This document shows, one piece after another, positions 15,466-23,592 of a stretch of 64,000 nucleotides of DNA (positions within the stretch are counted from its first letter, which is position 1; each line of letters opens with the position of its first letter). This DNA comes from Elusimicrobiota bacterium (lineage in GTDB: Bacteria > Elusimicrobiota > Elusimicrobia > FEN-1173): the NCBI GenBank assembly GCA_016722575.1, contig JADKIY010000006.1:124001-188000 (forward strand), read 5' to 3'. A program made the position numbers and the translations under genes. The notes beneath the pieces were generated by a model. The model ran no database searches. It was not told the DNA's origin and saw nothing but the letters and a program-made list of their open reading frames with translations.

Positions 15466-16452
15466 ATGACCGACCTACGCCTTGTCAGTGAAAAAGTGAA
15501 ACAGGAAAGCCAATTCGTGGAGGAAATCTTCGCCGAATTGGGACGCGTGATCGTGGGCCAGCGAACCTTGCTGGAGCGCCTGCTGGTGGGCCTTCTGGGC
15601 CACGGGCACTTATTGTTGGAAGGGGTCCCGGGCCTGGCCAAAACCCTGGCCGTGCGGACCCTGGCCGGGATCATCGAGGCGCAGTTTCAGCGCATTCAAT
15701 TCACGCCGGATCTCCTGCCCGCCGACGTCATCGGCACCCTGATCTACAACCCCAAAGAGGGGTCTTTTTCCGTCAAGAAAGGCCCGGTGTTCACGAACCT
15801 CCTGCTGGCGGACGAAATCAACCGGGCCCCCGCCAAGGTGCAGAGCGCTCTCTTGGAGGCCATGCAGGAGCGTCAGGTGACCATCGGCGACACGACCCAC
15901 GCCCTGCCCGAACCGTTTCTGGTGTTGGCCACCCAGAACCCCATTGAACAGGAAGGCACCTACCCCCTGCCGGAGGCCCAGGTGGACCGGTTCATGCTGA
16001 AAATCAAAGTGACCTACCCCTCCCGGGAGGAGGAAAAGACCGTCATGGAGCGCATGTCCCTTCCCGAACCGCCCCGGGCCCGTCGGGTCATTACCCTGGA
16101 CCGGATCGCCCAGGCCCGGCGGGTGGTGGACGAGATCTACGTGGACGAGAAGATCAAAAACTACATTCTGGACATCGTGGGCGCCACCCGCCGCCCCGAG
16201 GGCGCCGCCCTGGCCCCCCTGAAAAGCCTCATCCAATTCGGCGCTTCGCCCCGGGCCACCCTGGCCCTCCACAAGGCGGCCCAGGCCTTCGCCTTCCTTA
16301 AAGGAAGGGGCTACGTCACCCCCGAGGACGTGAAGTCCATGGGCCCCGACGTCCTTCGCCACCGGGTGATTTTGACCTACGAAGCCGAGGCGGAGGAGAA
16401 AACCGTCGAGGACGTCCTCCAGCACATTTTTAACGAAGTCGACGTTCCCTAA
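15466..16452 (+). CDS. moxR: MoxR-family AAA+ ATPase
   Basis: A 328-residue AAA+ ATPase of the MoxR family, chaperone-like enzymes that act with VWA-domain proteins. The Walker A (EGVPGLAKT), Walker B (LLADEINRAPAKVQ), the sensor region ATQNPIEQEGTYPLPEAQ and the arginine-finger region DRFMLKI are intact. The start is the ATG at 15466, with GGGAG about 11 bases upstream. It heads a run of seven genes with DUF58 and Bat proteins, the standard MoxR-DUF58-VWA arrangement. Confidence 0.93.
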   Translation: MTDLRLVSEKVKQESQFVEEIFAELGRVIVGQRTLLERLLVGLLGHGHLLLEGVPGLAKTLAVRTLAGIIEAQFQRIQFTPDLLPADVIGTLIYNPKEGSFSVKKGPVFTNLLLADEINRAPAKVQSALLEAMQERQVTIGDTTHALPEPFLVLATQNPIEQEGTYPLPEAQVDRFMLKIKVTYPSREEEKTVMERMSLPEPPRARRVITLDRIAQARRVVDEIYVDEKIKNYILDIVGATRRPEGAALAPLKSLIQFGASPRATLALHKAAQAFAFLKGRGYVTPEDVKSMGPDVLRHRVILTYEAEAEEKTVEDVLQHIFNEVDVP

Positions 16453-16472
16453 CCCCGCCCGGGTCGGCCTCC

Positions 16473-17354
16473 ATGCCCGCCGCGCTGTCTCCCGAAGTCC
16501 TTCGGCACGTTCGCCGGATCGAAATCACCGCCCGGCGCCTGGTGAGCGATTTGTTCGCCGGGTCCTATTCCAGCACCTTCAAGGGCCGGGGGATGGAGTT
16601 CGCCGAGGTGCGGGAATACCTGCCGGGCGACGACGTGCGGAGCATCGACTGGAACGTCACCGCGCGCCTGGGCCATCCCTTCGTCAAAAAATTCGTCGAG
16701 GAACGGGAACTGACGGTGATGTTCCTGGTGGACGTGAGCGGCTCCCTGGGGTTCGGGAGCCGGGGCCAATTCAAATCCGAACGGGCCGCCGAGATCACGG
16801 CCCTCCTGGCCCTCTCGGCCCTCCGCAACAACGACAAGGCCGGCCTAATGCTTTTTTCGGATCGGGTGGAAAAATACGTTCCGCCCCGGAAAACCCGGGG
16901 CCACGTTCTGCGACTGGTTCGGGAGGTGCTCTCCCACGCGCCCCAAGGCCGGGGCACGTCGATCAAAACCGCCCTGGACACCTTGAACCGCGTTCAGCGG
17001 AGGCGGGCCGTGGTGTTTCTGATTTCCGATTTTATGGACGCGGGCTACGAGCGCGCCCTCCGGATCGCCCAGGGGCGCCACGACGTCGTCGCGGTGCCCC
17101 TCCGGGACGCCTGGGAAAAAATCTGGCCGGCGGGCGTCCGCCTTTTGGTGGAGGACGCCGAGACCGGCCGCCCCGCCAGCGTTCCGGCGGCCGCCGCCGG
17201 CGGGGCCATCGACCGCCACAACCGCGAGCGCCGGGACCGGCTGGCCCGCGACCTCCGTCGGAGCGGCACCGACGCCGTCTTCGCCGAAACGGGCCCCTTC
17301 GAGGCCAAAGCGTTTCTCAAATTTTTCCATGAACGCGCCAAACGCCAACATTAA
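16473..17354 (+). CDS. DUF58-domain protein (MoxR partner, VWA-like)
   Basis: A 293-residue protein with the DUF58 signature RGMEFAEVREYLPGDDVRSIDWNVTAR, split here as RGMEFAEVREY then LPGDDVRSIDWNVTAR, followed by a von Willebrand A-like region whose MIDAS is recognisable as LVDVSGSLGFGS. DUF58 proteins sit next to MoxR in very many genomes and probably bind the ATPase. No membrane helix is visible. Its 3' end overlaps the next gene by 26 bases. Confidence 0.88.
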   Translation: MPAALSPEVLRHVRRIEITARRLVSDLFAGSYSSTFKGRGMEFAEVREYLPGDDVRSIDWNVTARLGHPFVKKFVEERELTVMFLVDVSGSLGFGSRGQFKSERAAEITALLALSALRNNDKAGLMLFSDRVEKYVPPRKTRGHVLRLVREVLSHAPQGRGTSIKTALDTLNRVQRRRAVVFLISDFMDAGYERALRIAQGRHDVVAVPLRDAWEKIWPAGVRLLVEDAETGRPASVPAAAAGGAIDRHNRERRDRLARDLRRSGTDAVFAETGPFEAKAFLKFFHERAKRQH

Positions 17355-18255
17355 ACGCCGGGCCCTGGCCTTCCTCCTCCTCGGCGCGGGCTCGGCCTTG
17401 GCCGGGGAAGGGCGGGTGCGCCTGGAGACGACCGTCGATCCCTCCACGGCCACGGTGGGGGACCGGTTGGTGTTGAGCGTTCGCGTCGTGACCGAGGGCG
17501 AGGTTCAAATTTCCTCCCCGTCGGTGGGCGCGTCCCTGGGAATTTTCGACGTCGCGGCGGCGGAGGCCGACGCGCCCGAGGACGCCTCCTCCCGGGTTCG
17601 CGTTTTTCGCTACACCCTCGTCCCTTTCGAGGTCGGCGTGGCCACGATTCCCCCGCTGTCCGTCCCCTACCGGATCGGTCGCGGTCCGGCGAAATCCCAG
17701 TCCACCCCGGAGATCCTTGTGACGGTCCGATCGGTCCTTCCGCCGGAAGCCAAAGACATTCGCGGCCTCAAGGGTCGGTTGCCGCGGGTCCCGAACGAAT
17801 GGTTTTGGGGGCCCCTGGCCGCGGCGGGGGTTCTGGGCGCCCTGTTTTATTTCCTTCTAATCCGCCGGCGGCCGGGGGCCGTCCTTCCGCCCGCGCCGCC
17901 GCCCCGGCCCGCCCACGTCCTGGCGCTGGAGGCTCTGGAGGCGTTGGAAAAAAACATCGTCGGACCGGCGAAACCCTATTACAGCCGTTTGACGGAAATC
18001 TGGCGCGCCTACCTGGAGGCCCGGTTCGGCCTGCCCGCCCTGGACCGCACCACCGGCGAAATCGCCCAATCCCTGAAGAATCTTCCCGTGACGGCGGAAC
18101 AGAAACGCCGGATTCGGGAATTGCTCGACGTGAGCGACCTGGCCAAGTTCGCTAAAACGGAACCGGAGAACGAGGAACGACTGACCCATTTGGATTTGGT
18201 CCGCTCCTTCGTGGAATCGACCATTCCCGCTCCCGCGGAAGGAAAACGTTCGTGA
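17329..18255 (+). CDS. Bat-cluster membrane-anchored protein (BatD/DUF4381-like)
   Basis: A 308-residue protein with a signal peptide (residues 1-25, cleavage near SALAGEG). A beta-sandwich-like periplasmic region follows (about 30-135), then one membrane helix (about 160-178, FWGPLAAAGVLGALFYFLLI) and a cytoplasmic helical tail with the KPYYSRLTEIWRAYLEARFG segment seen in BatD C-termini and DUF4381. It appears to be a shorter second BatD-type subunit beside the full-length one at 20885. Its exact role in the complex is unknown. Confidence 0.7.
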   Translation: MNAPNANIKRRALAFLLLGAGSALAGEGRVRLETTVDPSTATVGDRLVLSVRVVTEGEVQISSPSVGASLGIFDVAAAEADAPEDASSRVRVFRYTLVPFEVGVATIPPLSVPYRIGRGPAKSQSTPEILVTVRSVLPPEAKDIRGLKGRLPRVPNEWFWGPLAAAGVLGALFYFLLIRRRPGAVLPPAPPPRPAHVLALEALEALEKNIVGPAKPYYSRLTEIWRAYLEARFGLPALDRTTGEIAQSLKNLPVTAEQKRRIRELLDVSDLAKFAKTEPENEERLTHLDLVRSFVESTIPAPAEGKRS

Positions 18256-19247
18256 CCTTCGCCCACCCGCACGTTCTCTGGGGACTCCTCCTCCTGCCGC
18301 TCCTGGCGTTCTACGACGTCCGCTGGGGCGCCGGGGCCAAAGCGCGGATTCGCCTGTCGTCCCTGGCCCTTCTTCCGCCGGGGACGGGGAAGGAGGTGGA
18401 CGGGCCGTCCCGATTCCTGGCGGGCCTTCGCCTGGGGGCTCTGGGTTTTTTACTCGTGGCCCTGGCCCGTCCCCAACAGGGGCAGGAACGGCAGGAAGTC
18501 ACCAGCCCCGCCACGGACATCGTTCTCTGTCTGGACGTTTCGGACAGCATGCGGAGCCTGGATTTCAAGCCCAAGAACCGGTTGGACGCGGCTTTGGAAG
18601 TCATCAAGGAATTCGTGGGACACCGGCCGGCGGACCGGATCGGGTTGGTCTTGTTCGCCAACGGGGCCTTCACCCAGTGCCCCCTGACCCTGGACCACGG
18701 GGCCCTGTTGGGTTTTCTGGACAGCGTGGGCATCGGGGTCGTGGACCCCAACCGCACCGCCGTGGGAACGGCCATCGCCACCGCGGTGGGGCGCCTGAAA
18801 AAAAGCGAGGCCAAAAGCAAAGTGATCGTGCTTTTGACCGACGGCCAAAGCAACGCGGGGGAAGTCGATCCGCCGACCGCCGCCCGGGCGGCGGCGGCCT
18901 TCGGGATCAAAATTTACACCGTGGGGGCCGGGGCCCCCGGGGGCGGCATGATCGAAGTGGACGATCCCTTTTTCGGCAAGCGGCTGGTGCGGACCCCGGA
19001 AAACGAATTGGACGAAGCCACGCTCCGGCGCGTGGCGGAGGACACCCACGGCGCTTATTTCCGCGCCACGGACCTGGCGAGCCTTAAGAAAATCTACGGA
19101 GAAATCGACCGGATGGAAAAGACCGACGTCAAAACCCAAACCTTCGCCGAATACCGGGACGTCTATCCGCCCTGGTTGTGGTTGGCCTTTCTGCTTTTTA
19201 TCACCGAGGGGGTTTTGTCCCAAACCCTCTGGAGGCGCTACCCGTGA
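18252..19247 (+). CDS. batA: BatA-type VWA-domain membrane protein
   Basis: A 331-residue protein with two N-terminal membrane helices, a von Willebrand A domain with an intact MIDAS (LCLDVSDSMRS, later VLLTDGQSNAG) and a C-terminal membrane helix. This is the BatA/aerotolerance-protein layout. The GTG start overlaps the previous stop. BatA-type proteins are thought to form an inner-membrane complex with BatB and with the MoxR ATPase; a precise substrate is not known for any family member. Confidence 0.9.
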   Translation: MTFAHPHVLWGLLLLPLLAFYDVRWGAGAKARIRLSSLALLPPGTGKEVDGPSRFLAGLRLGALGFLLVALARPQQGQERQEVTSPATDIVLCLDVSDSMRSLDFKPKNRLDAALEVIKEFVGHRPADRIGLVLFANGAFTQCPLTLDHGALLGFLDSVGIGVVDPNRTAVGTAIATAVGRLKKSEAKSKVIVLLTDGQSNAGEVDPPTAARAAAAFGIKIYTVGAGAPGGGMIEVDDPFFGKRLVRTPENELDEATLRRVAEDTHGAYFRATDLASLKKIYGEIDRMEKTDVKTQTFAEYRDVYPPWLWLAFLLFITEGVLSQTLWRRYP

Positions 19248-20872
19248 TGTGGACCTCGCCCGCTCTTCTGGGACTCCTGGCCCTTCCGGCGGTTTTGGGT
19301 CTGCTCACGCTGGCCGCCTTCCGATGGAAGGGCCGCGTCGCGGCCCGGTTGGGCGACCCCGCGGTGGTTCGCCGGCTGGTGGATCCGCGGACGGGCCGTT
19401 ATCAACGGGGGAAGGCGGTCCTCCGACTACTGGCCGCGGTTTTCTTGGTGTTGGCCTTGGCGGGACCCCGGTGGGGGGCCCTGTTCCAGGAAATCCAGCG
19501 CCGGGGAATCGACGTGGTGATTGCCGTGGACGTGTCCGCCAGCATGTTGGCCGAGGACGTGAAACCCAACCGCCTGACCCAGGCCAAACGGGAACTGACG
19601 CTTTTAATCGACGGCCTGGAAGGCGACCGGGTCGGGTTGGTGGCCTTCGCCGGAGCGGCCTTTTTGCAATGCCCCTTGACCCTGGACTACGGCGCGGCCC
19701 GGACCCTGTTGGATTTGATCGGCCCCGATCTGATCCCCAGGCCCGGCACCGATTTGGCCGCGGCTCTTCGCCAGGCGTTGGACGCCTTCCCGCGCGGGCT
19801 CCATAAATACAAGGCCGTCGTGCTCCTGACCGACGGCGAGGACCACTCCGGGGTCCTGGACGCGGCCGTGTCCCGGGCCGCCGAGGAGGGCGTTCGGATT
19901 TTCCCCATCGGGTTCGGGAGTCCCCAGGGGGAAATCATCCCCCTTCGGGACGAATCCGGGAGTTTGTCGGGTTACAAAAAAGACAAGGACGGCCAAACGG
20001 TCGTGTCGAAACTGGATGAAAAAGCCCTCCGGGCCATGGCGGAGAAGACCGGCGGGACTTACTTTCCCGCCAGCCAGGGGGAAATTGAAGTGCCGCGCCT
20101 CCTGTCGGCCTTCCGCCAAATGGAAAAACGGTCCCTGGAAAGCCGGGTCTACGGGCAATGGGAGAATCGTTACCGGTGGCCTTTGTGGATCGCCTTCGGC
20201 CTGTTGCTCCTGGAATTTCTAATCCCGGAGGCGGGGGGGCAGGGACGGCGGATGTGGAAGGCCCTTCGGTCGACGGTGCCCCTGGCGGCGGGCCTGGTTT
20301 TTTTAACCCCCTCGGCCCGGGCCATGGGCCGGGCGCCGACTTCGAGCGAACTCTCCCGGGCGGTTGAAAAAAATCCGGAGGACCCCCGGGCCCAATTTCA
20401 GTGGGGCCAGGGACTTTATCGGGAGGGGAGTTACGCGGCCGCGTCGGAGGCCTTTGAAAAGGCCCGGACCCGGACCGCCGCGCCGGAAATAAAAAGCGCC
20501 GCGTTTTACAACGAAGGCAACGCTTATTTTCGGCAGGGGAAATTGGACGAGGCCATCAAAAAATACAAAGAGGCCCTTCGCCTGGCGCCGTCGGACCCGG
20601 ACGCCAAACACAATCTGGAATTCGCGCAAAAAATGAAAAAGGCCGGGGGGAAACCCCAGGGCCCATCCGGCTCCCCCCAGGACGATCCGAAATCCCCGGG
20701 CGGGGGCGGCGACCCCAAGGATTCCAAGAAAGGCGAACCCAAGAGCGCCGGCGCCATGACCCAGGAAGACGCGGAACGATTGTTGCAGGCCGTCGAGGAC
20801 CAGGAAAAGAGGGCCCAGCGCAACGCCCGCGGCGGCAAACCCCAGGAGCCGCCCCGGGGCCCGGACTGGTAA
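19247..20872 (+). CDS. batB: BatB-BatC fusion: VWA-domain membrane protein with C-terminal TPR
   Basis: A 541-residue protein. Residues 1-about 325 are BatB: two membrane helices, a VWA domain with MIDAS (IAVDVSASMLAE, VLLTDGEDHSG) and a third helix near 310-330. The rest is BatC-like: a hydrophobic segment, then TPR repeats (about 375-470, FYNEGNAYFRQGKLDEAIKKYKEAL) and a disordered Pro/Gly/Lys-rich tail. BatB and BatC are usually separate genes. An internal ATG at 20252 begins a plausible signal sequence (MWKALRSTVPLAAGL), so internal initiation of a separate BatC is possible. The start is the ATG at 19247; a GTG three bases earlier has a slightly better-spaced GGAGG. Confidence 0.88.
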   Translation: MWTSPALLGLLALPAVLGLLTLAAFRWKGRVAARLGDPAVVRRLVDPRTGRYQRGKAVLRLLAAVFLVLALAGPRWGALFQEIQRRGIDVVIAVDVSASMLAEDVKPNRLTQAKRELTLLIDGLEGDRVGLVAFAGAAFLQCPLTLDYGAARTLLDLIGPDLIPRPGTDLAAALRQALDAFPRGLHKYKAVVLLTDGEDHSGVLDAAVSRAAEEGVRIFPIGFGSPQGEIIPLRDESGSLSGYKKDKDGQTVVSKLDEKALRAMAEKTGGTYFPASQGEIEVPRLLSAFRQMEKRSLESRVYGQWENRYRWPLWIAFGLLLLEFLIPEAGGQGRRMWKALRSTVPLAAGLVFLTPSARAMGRAPTSSELSRAVEKNPEDPRAQFQWGQGLYREGSYAAASEAFEKARTRTAAPEIKSAAFYNEGNAYFRQGKLDEAIKKYKEALRLAPSDPDAKHNLEFAQKMKKAGGKPQGPSGSPQDDPKSPGGGGDPKDSKKGEPKSAGAMTQEDAERLLQAVEDQEKRAQRNARGGKPQEPPRGPDW

Positions 20873-20884
20873 AATGATTCGCCC

Positions 20885-22687
20885 ATGAAACGACTGTTGA
20901 CCCTCGTCCTGTTTTTAACGGCCGGATCCCTCCGGGCCGGGGACCTTTCTTTCGAGGCGACCGTGGACCGGGACGCCCTGACCATGAACGACAGCCTGAC
21001 CCTTCGGCTCTCGATTTCCGGGGCGGGCCTCTCGGTGTCGCGGCCGGAACTGCCGCCCCTCCCCGGATTCCGGGCCGTGTCCGCGGGCCAATCCCAGAAC
21101 CTGAGCTTCGTGAACGGGACGGTTTCCAATCAGGTGGTTTACTCCTACGCCCTGGAGCCCCAGGCCCCCGGCGAATACACCCTTCCGTCCCTCACGATCG
21201 AGGCCGGCGGCCAGAAGGCCTCCAGCCGGCCGATCAAAATCAAAGTCCTTTCGGCCGGCGCCGCCCCGGCGCCCCGCTCCGGCGGCGGTCCCGCCCCGGT
21301 CGATGGCGGGCGCGATCTTTTCGTGACGACCACCATCGACAAAAAGAATCCCGTGGTGGGCGAAACGGTGGTCCTGTCCTTTCGATTTTACAGCCGGGCG
21401 CCCCTTCTTTCCCAGCCCCGTTACCAGGCCCCGGACGTCACGGGGTTTTTGACCGAGGACCTCCCGCCCCAGCGCCAATACACGGAAATCATCGGCGGGC
21501 GGCGTTATCAAGTGGTGGAACTGCGAACGGCCCTTTACCCCACGGCGCCCGGCCGATGGACCGTCGGACCCGCGGCCCTGGAGTGCCGCGTTCAGGATTT
21601 CTCCCGGGAATCCTTTCCGGGCGGTTTCCCGTCTTTCTTCGACGAGGCCTTCGGCGCCGCCAAACGCGTGGTCCTTCGAAGCGATCCCATCTCCGTGGGC
21701 GTCGCTCCGCTCCCGACCGCGGGCCGCCCCTCTGGATTCAAAGGCGATGTGGGACGGTTCGCCCTTTCGGCGCGATTGGACAAGGCGGAGGCCCAGGTGC
21801 ACGAACCCGTGACGTTGACCGTCGCGGTGGAGGGGGAGGGGAACATCAAAGCCCTGTCGGCGCCGGGCTTGCCGCCTTTGCCGGAATTCAAAACCTACGA
21901 GACCTTGAGCGGCCTGAACATCGCCAAAAAAGACGGCCGCGTCCTGGGGTCCAAGGTGTTCACCACCGTTCTCAAGCCCGAGGTCACGGGAACCCTCACG
22001 GTGCCGCCCATTGTTTTTTCCTATTTCGACCCCGGGGCCCGGATTTTCCGAACGGTCCGCTCGGCGGCCCTGCCCTTGAAGGTGGTTCCGGGAACGCTCT
22101 CCCTGGAACCCGTGGCGGATTCCTCCGGCGCGGTCACCGTTCCACTCTCGGAAGGGGTCAAAGTCATCGGTCGGGACATCCGCTACATCAAATCCAACGG
22201 GAAGCTCCGCCGACGGCGGCCGCCTTGGACGGGGTCCCGGACCTGGGTTTTATTGAATCTGATGCCGGCGGTCCTTTTCTTGGGCCTCTGGGGAACCGTG
22301 AGCTTCCGCCAGCATTCCCTGGCGAACTTGTCCGGCCGTTCCTTCCGGGCGGCCCTGCGCCGGGCGGAGCGGGAGGTGGCTTCGGCCCAAAAAGAGACCG
22401 CCGCCCCCGCGGCATTCATGGACCGCCTCCACCGAATTTACGCGGATTTCCTCTCGGCCAAAATCGGGGCTCCGGCCCAGGGATTGACGGCCGACCGAAT
22501 CGAGGCCGCCATGGGCGAAGCGGGCGTCCCGGCCGAAACCCGCGGCCGGGCCCGGGCCTTGTCCGACCTGTTGGACCAGGCCCGATTTACTCCCGGGTTG
22601 TTGACCCCGAAAGACGCGGGCGACCGGGCCGCGGAACTGCGGAAACTCCTCCGATCCCTGGAAACCCAATGGAAGGGGCGTCCATGA
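20885..22687 (+). CDS. batD: BatD-family protein
   Basis: A 600-residue membrane-anchored protein of the BatD (oxygen-tolerance) family. It has a signal peptide (cleavage near SLRAGD), several immunoglobulin-like beta domains typical of BatD (LSFEATVDRDALTMNDSLTL, split as LSFEATVDRD and ALTMNDSLTLRLSISG; SNQVVYSYALEPQAPGEYTLP), a membrane helix near 455-475 and a C-terminal cytoplasmic helical region. The periplasmic part probably contacts BatA and BatB. It overlaps batE by four bases (ATGA). Confidence 0.88.
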   Translation: MKRLLTLVLFLTAGSLRAGDLSFEATVDRDALTMNDSLTLRLSISGAGLSVSRPELPPLPGFRAVSAGQSQNLSFVNGTVSNQVVYSYALEPQAPGEYTLPSLTIEAGGQKASSRPIKIKVLSAGAAPAPRSGGGPAPVDGGRDLFVTTTIDKKNPVVGETVVLSFRFYSRAPLLSQPRYQAPDVTGFLTEDLPPQRQYTEIIGGRRYQVVELRTALYPTAPGRWTVGPAALECRVQDFSRESFPGGFPSFFDEAFGAAKRVVLRSDPISVGVAPLPTAGRPSGFKGDVGRFALSARLDKAEAQVHEPVTLTVAVEGEGNIKALSAPGLPPLPEFKTYETLSGLNIAKKDGRVLGSKVFTTVLKPEVTGTLTVPPIVFSYFDPGARIFRTVRSAALPLKVVPGTLSLEPVADSSGAVTVPLSEGVKVIGRDIRYIKSNGKLRRRRPPWTGSRTWVLLNLMPAVLFLGLWGTVSFRQHSLANLSGRSFRAALRRAEREVASAQKETAAPAAFMDRLHRIYADFLSAKIGAPAQGLTADRIEAAMGEAGVPAETRGRARALSDLLDQARFTPGLLTPKDAGDRAAELRKLLRSLETQWKGRP

Positions 22688-23427
22688 AAAAGAGACTTTT
22701 GTGGGGGCTCTTCCTGGCGGCCCTTCCTATTATAGGGCGCGCCGCGGAAGCTCCCGATACGGCCTTCGAAGCGGCCAATAAATTCTACGCGGCGGGGAAC
22801 TTCGCCGACGCCCAAGCGGCCTACGGCAAACTCGCGGCCCGGGGATACGCCGGCGCTCCCCTCTACTTCAATCTGGGCAACGCCTATTATCGCCAGGGGC
22901 AAATCGGCCGGGCGCGTTTGTGGTATGAACGGGCCCTCAAAGAATCCCCGGGGGACGAGGACGTTCTCCACAACCGGGATTTGCTTCGAAGCCAAGTGGG
23001 AGAAAAAGCCGACGTCCAGGATTATTGGGCGGACCACGTCGTCCTCTTTTCCGGTCTGCTGGGCCTGGCCAATCTGCTTTTCTTCGCCTGTTGCGCGTTG
23101 TCCCTGTTTCGGGAGAGCGAAACCCTCTGGTGGGGGCGGTGGATCGGCGGCGTGGTATTGGCCGTTTTGATCGTGGCTTTCGTGGCCGCCCAACGGCAGG
23201 CCGCCCGGCCCGAAGCGGTGGTCGTGGCCGCCCGGGTCGAGGCCCGCACGGGTCCGAGCGCCGCCGAGCGCGTGGGATTTCTGGTTCCCGAAGGCCAGCG
23301 GGTGGCGTGGCTGGAAGCGTCGGGCGAATGGGTTCAAATCGGCCTGCCCGAAAAGGGCCTCAAGGGCTGGGTGGGCGCGGACACGGTGGCCCCCGTCGAA
23401 TTTCCGGAGGCGCCCCCCGCCGGTTGA
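22684..23427 (+). CDS. batE: BatE-type protein: TPR plus SH3-like domain
   Basis: A 247-residue protein with a signal peptide (MKKRLLWGLFLAALPIIGRA), two TPR units (about 28-100, with YFNLGNAYYRQGQIGRARLWYERAL as the second, here noted by its start and end), two membrane helices (about 120-140 and 150-167) and a C-terminal bacterial SH3 domain (about 175-240, VEARTGPSAAERVGFLVPEG). SH3 domains of this kind often bind peptidoglycan peptides. It is the last gene of the moxR-bat run. Confidence 0.82.
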   Translation: MKKRLLWGLFLAALPIIGRAAEAPDTAFEAANKFYAAGNFADAQAAYGKLAARGYAGAPLYFNLGNAYYRQGQIGRARLWYERALKESPGDEDVLHNRDLLRSQVGEKADVQDYWADHVVLFSGLLGLANLLFFACCALSLFRESETLWWGRWIGGVVLAVLIVAFVAAQRQAARPEAVVVAARVEARTGPSAAERVGFLVPEGQRVAWLEASGEWVQIGLPEKGLKGWVGADTVAPVEFPEAPPAG

Positions 23428-23441
23428 TTTTTGGCCAATTT

Positions 23442-23450
23442 TGGTATAAT
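23442..23450 (+). promoter_or_regulatory. Extended -10 promoter of glnN
   Basis: TGG-TATAAT (23442-23450) is an extended -10 with a perfect -10 hexamer. The nearest -35-like box, TTGATT at 23424-23429, is only 15 bases away, which an extended -10 can tolerate. The resulting leader of about 135 bases contains a GGTCGC-TCCC-GCGACC hairpin (23548-23563) and no riboswitch that I recognise. Confidence 0.6.
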
Positions 23451-23592
23451 AGGTCCGCAGCAACCAGTAACAATCCAACCACGGCCGGACAACGGCGTCC
23501 ACCGATAACAACACCTGCCAATGACGCGGGACTAGGGGATTCATTGGGGTCGCTCCCGCGACCGTTATTGACTTTTAAAAAGAGAGGTTACG

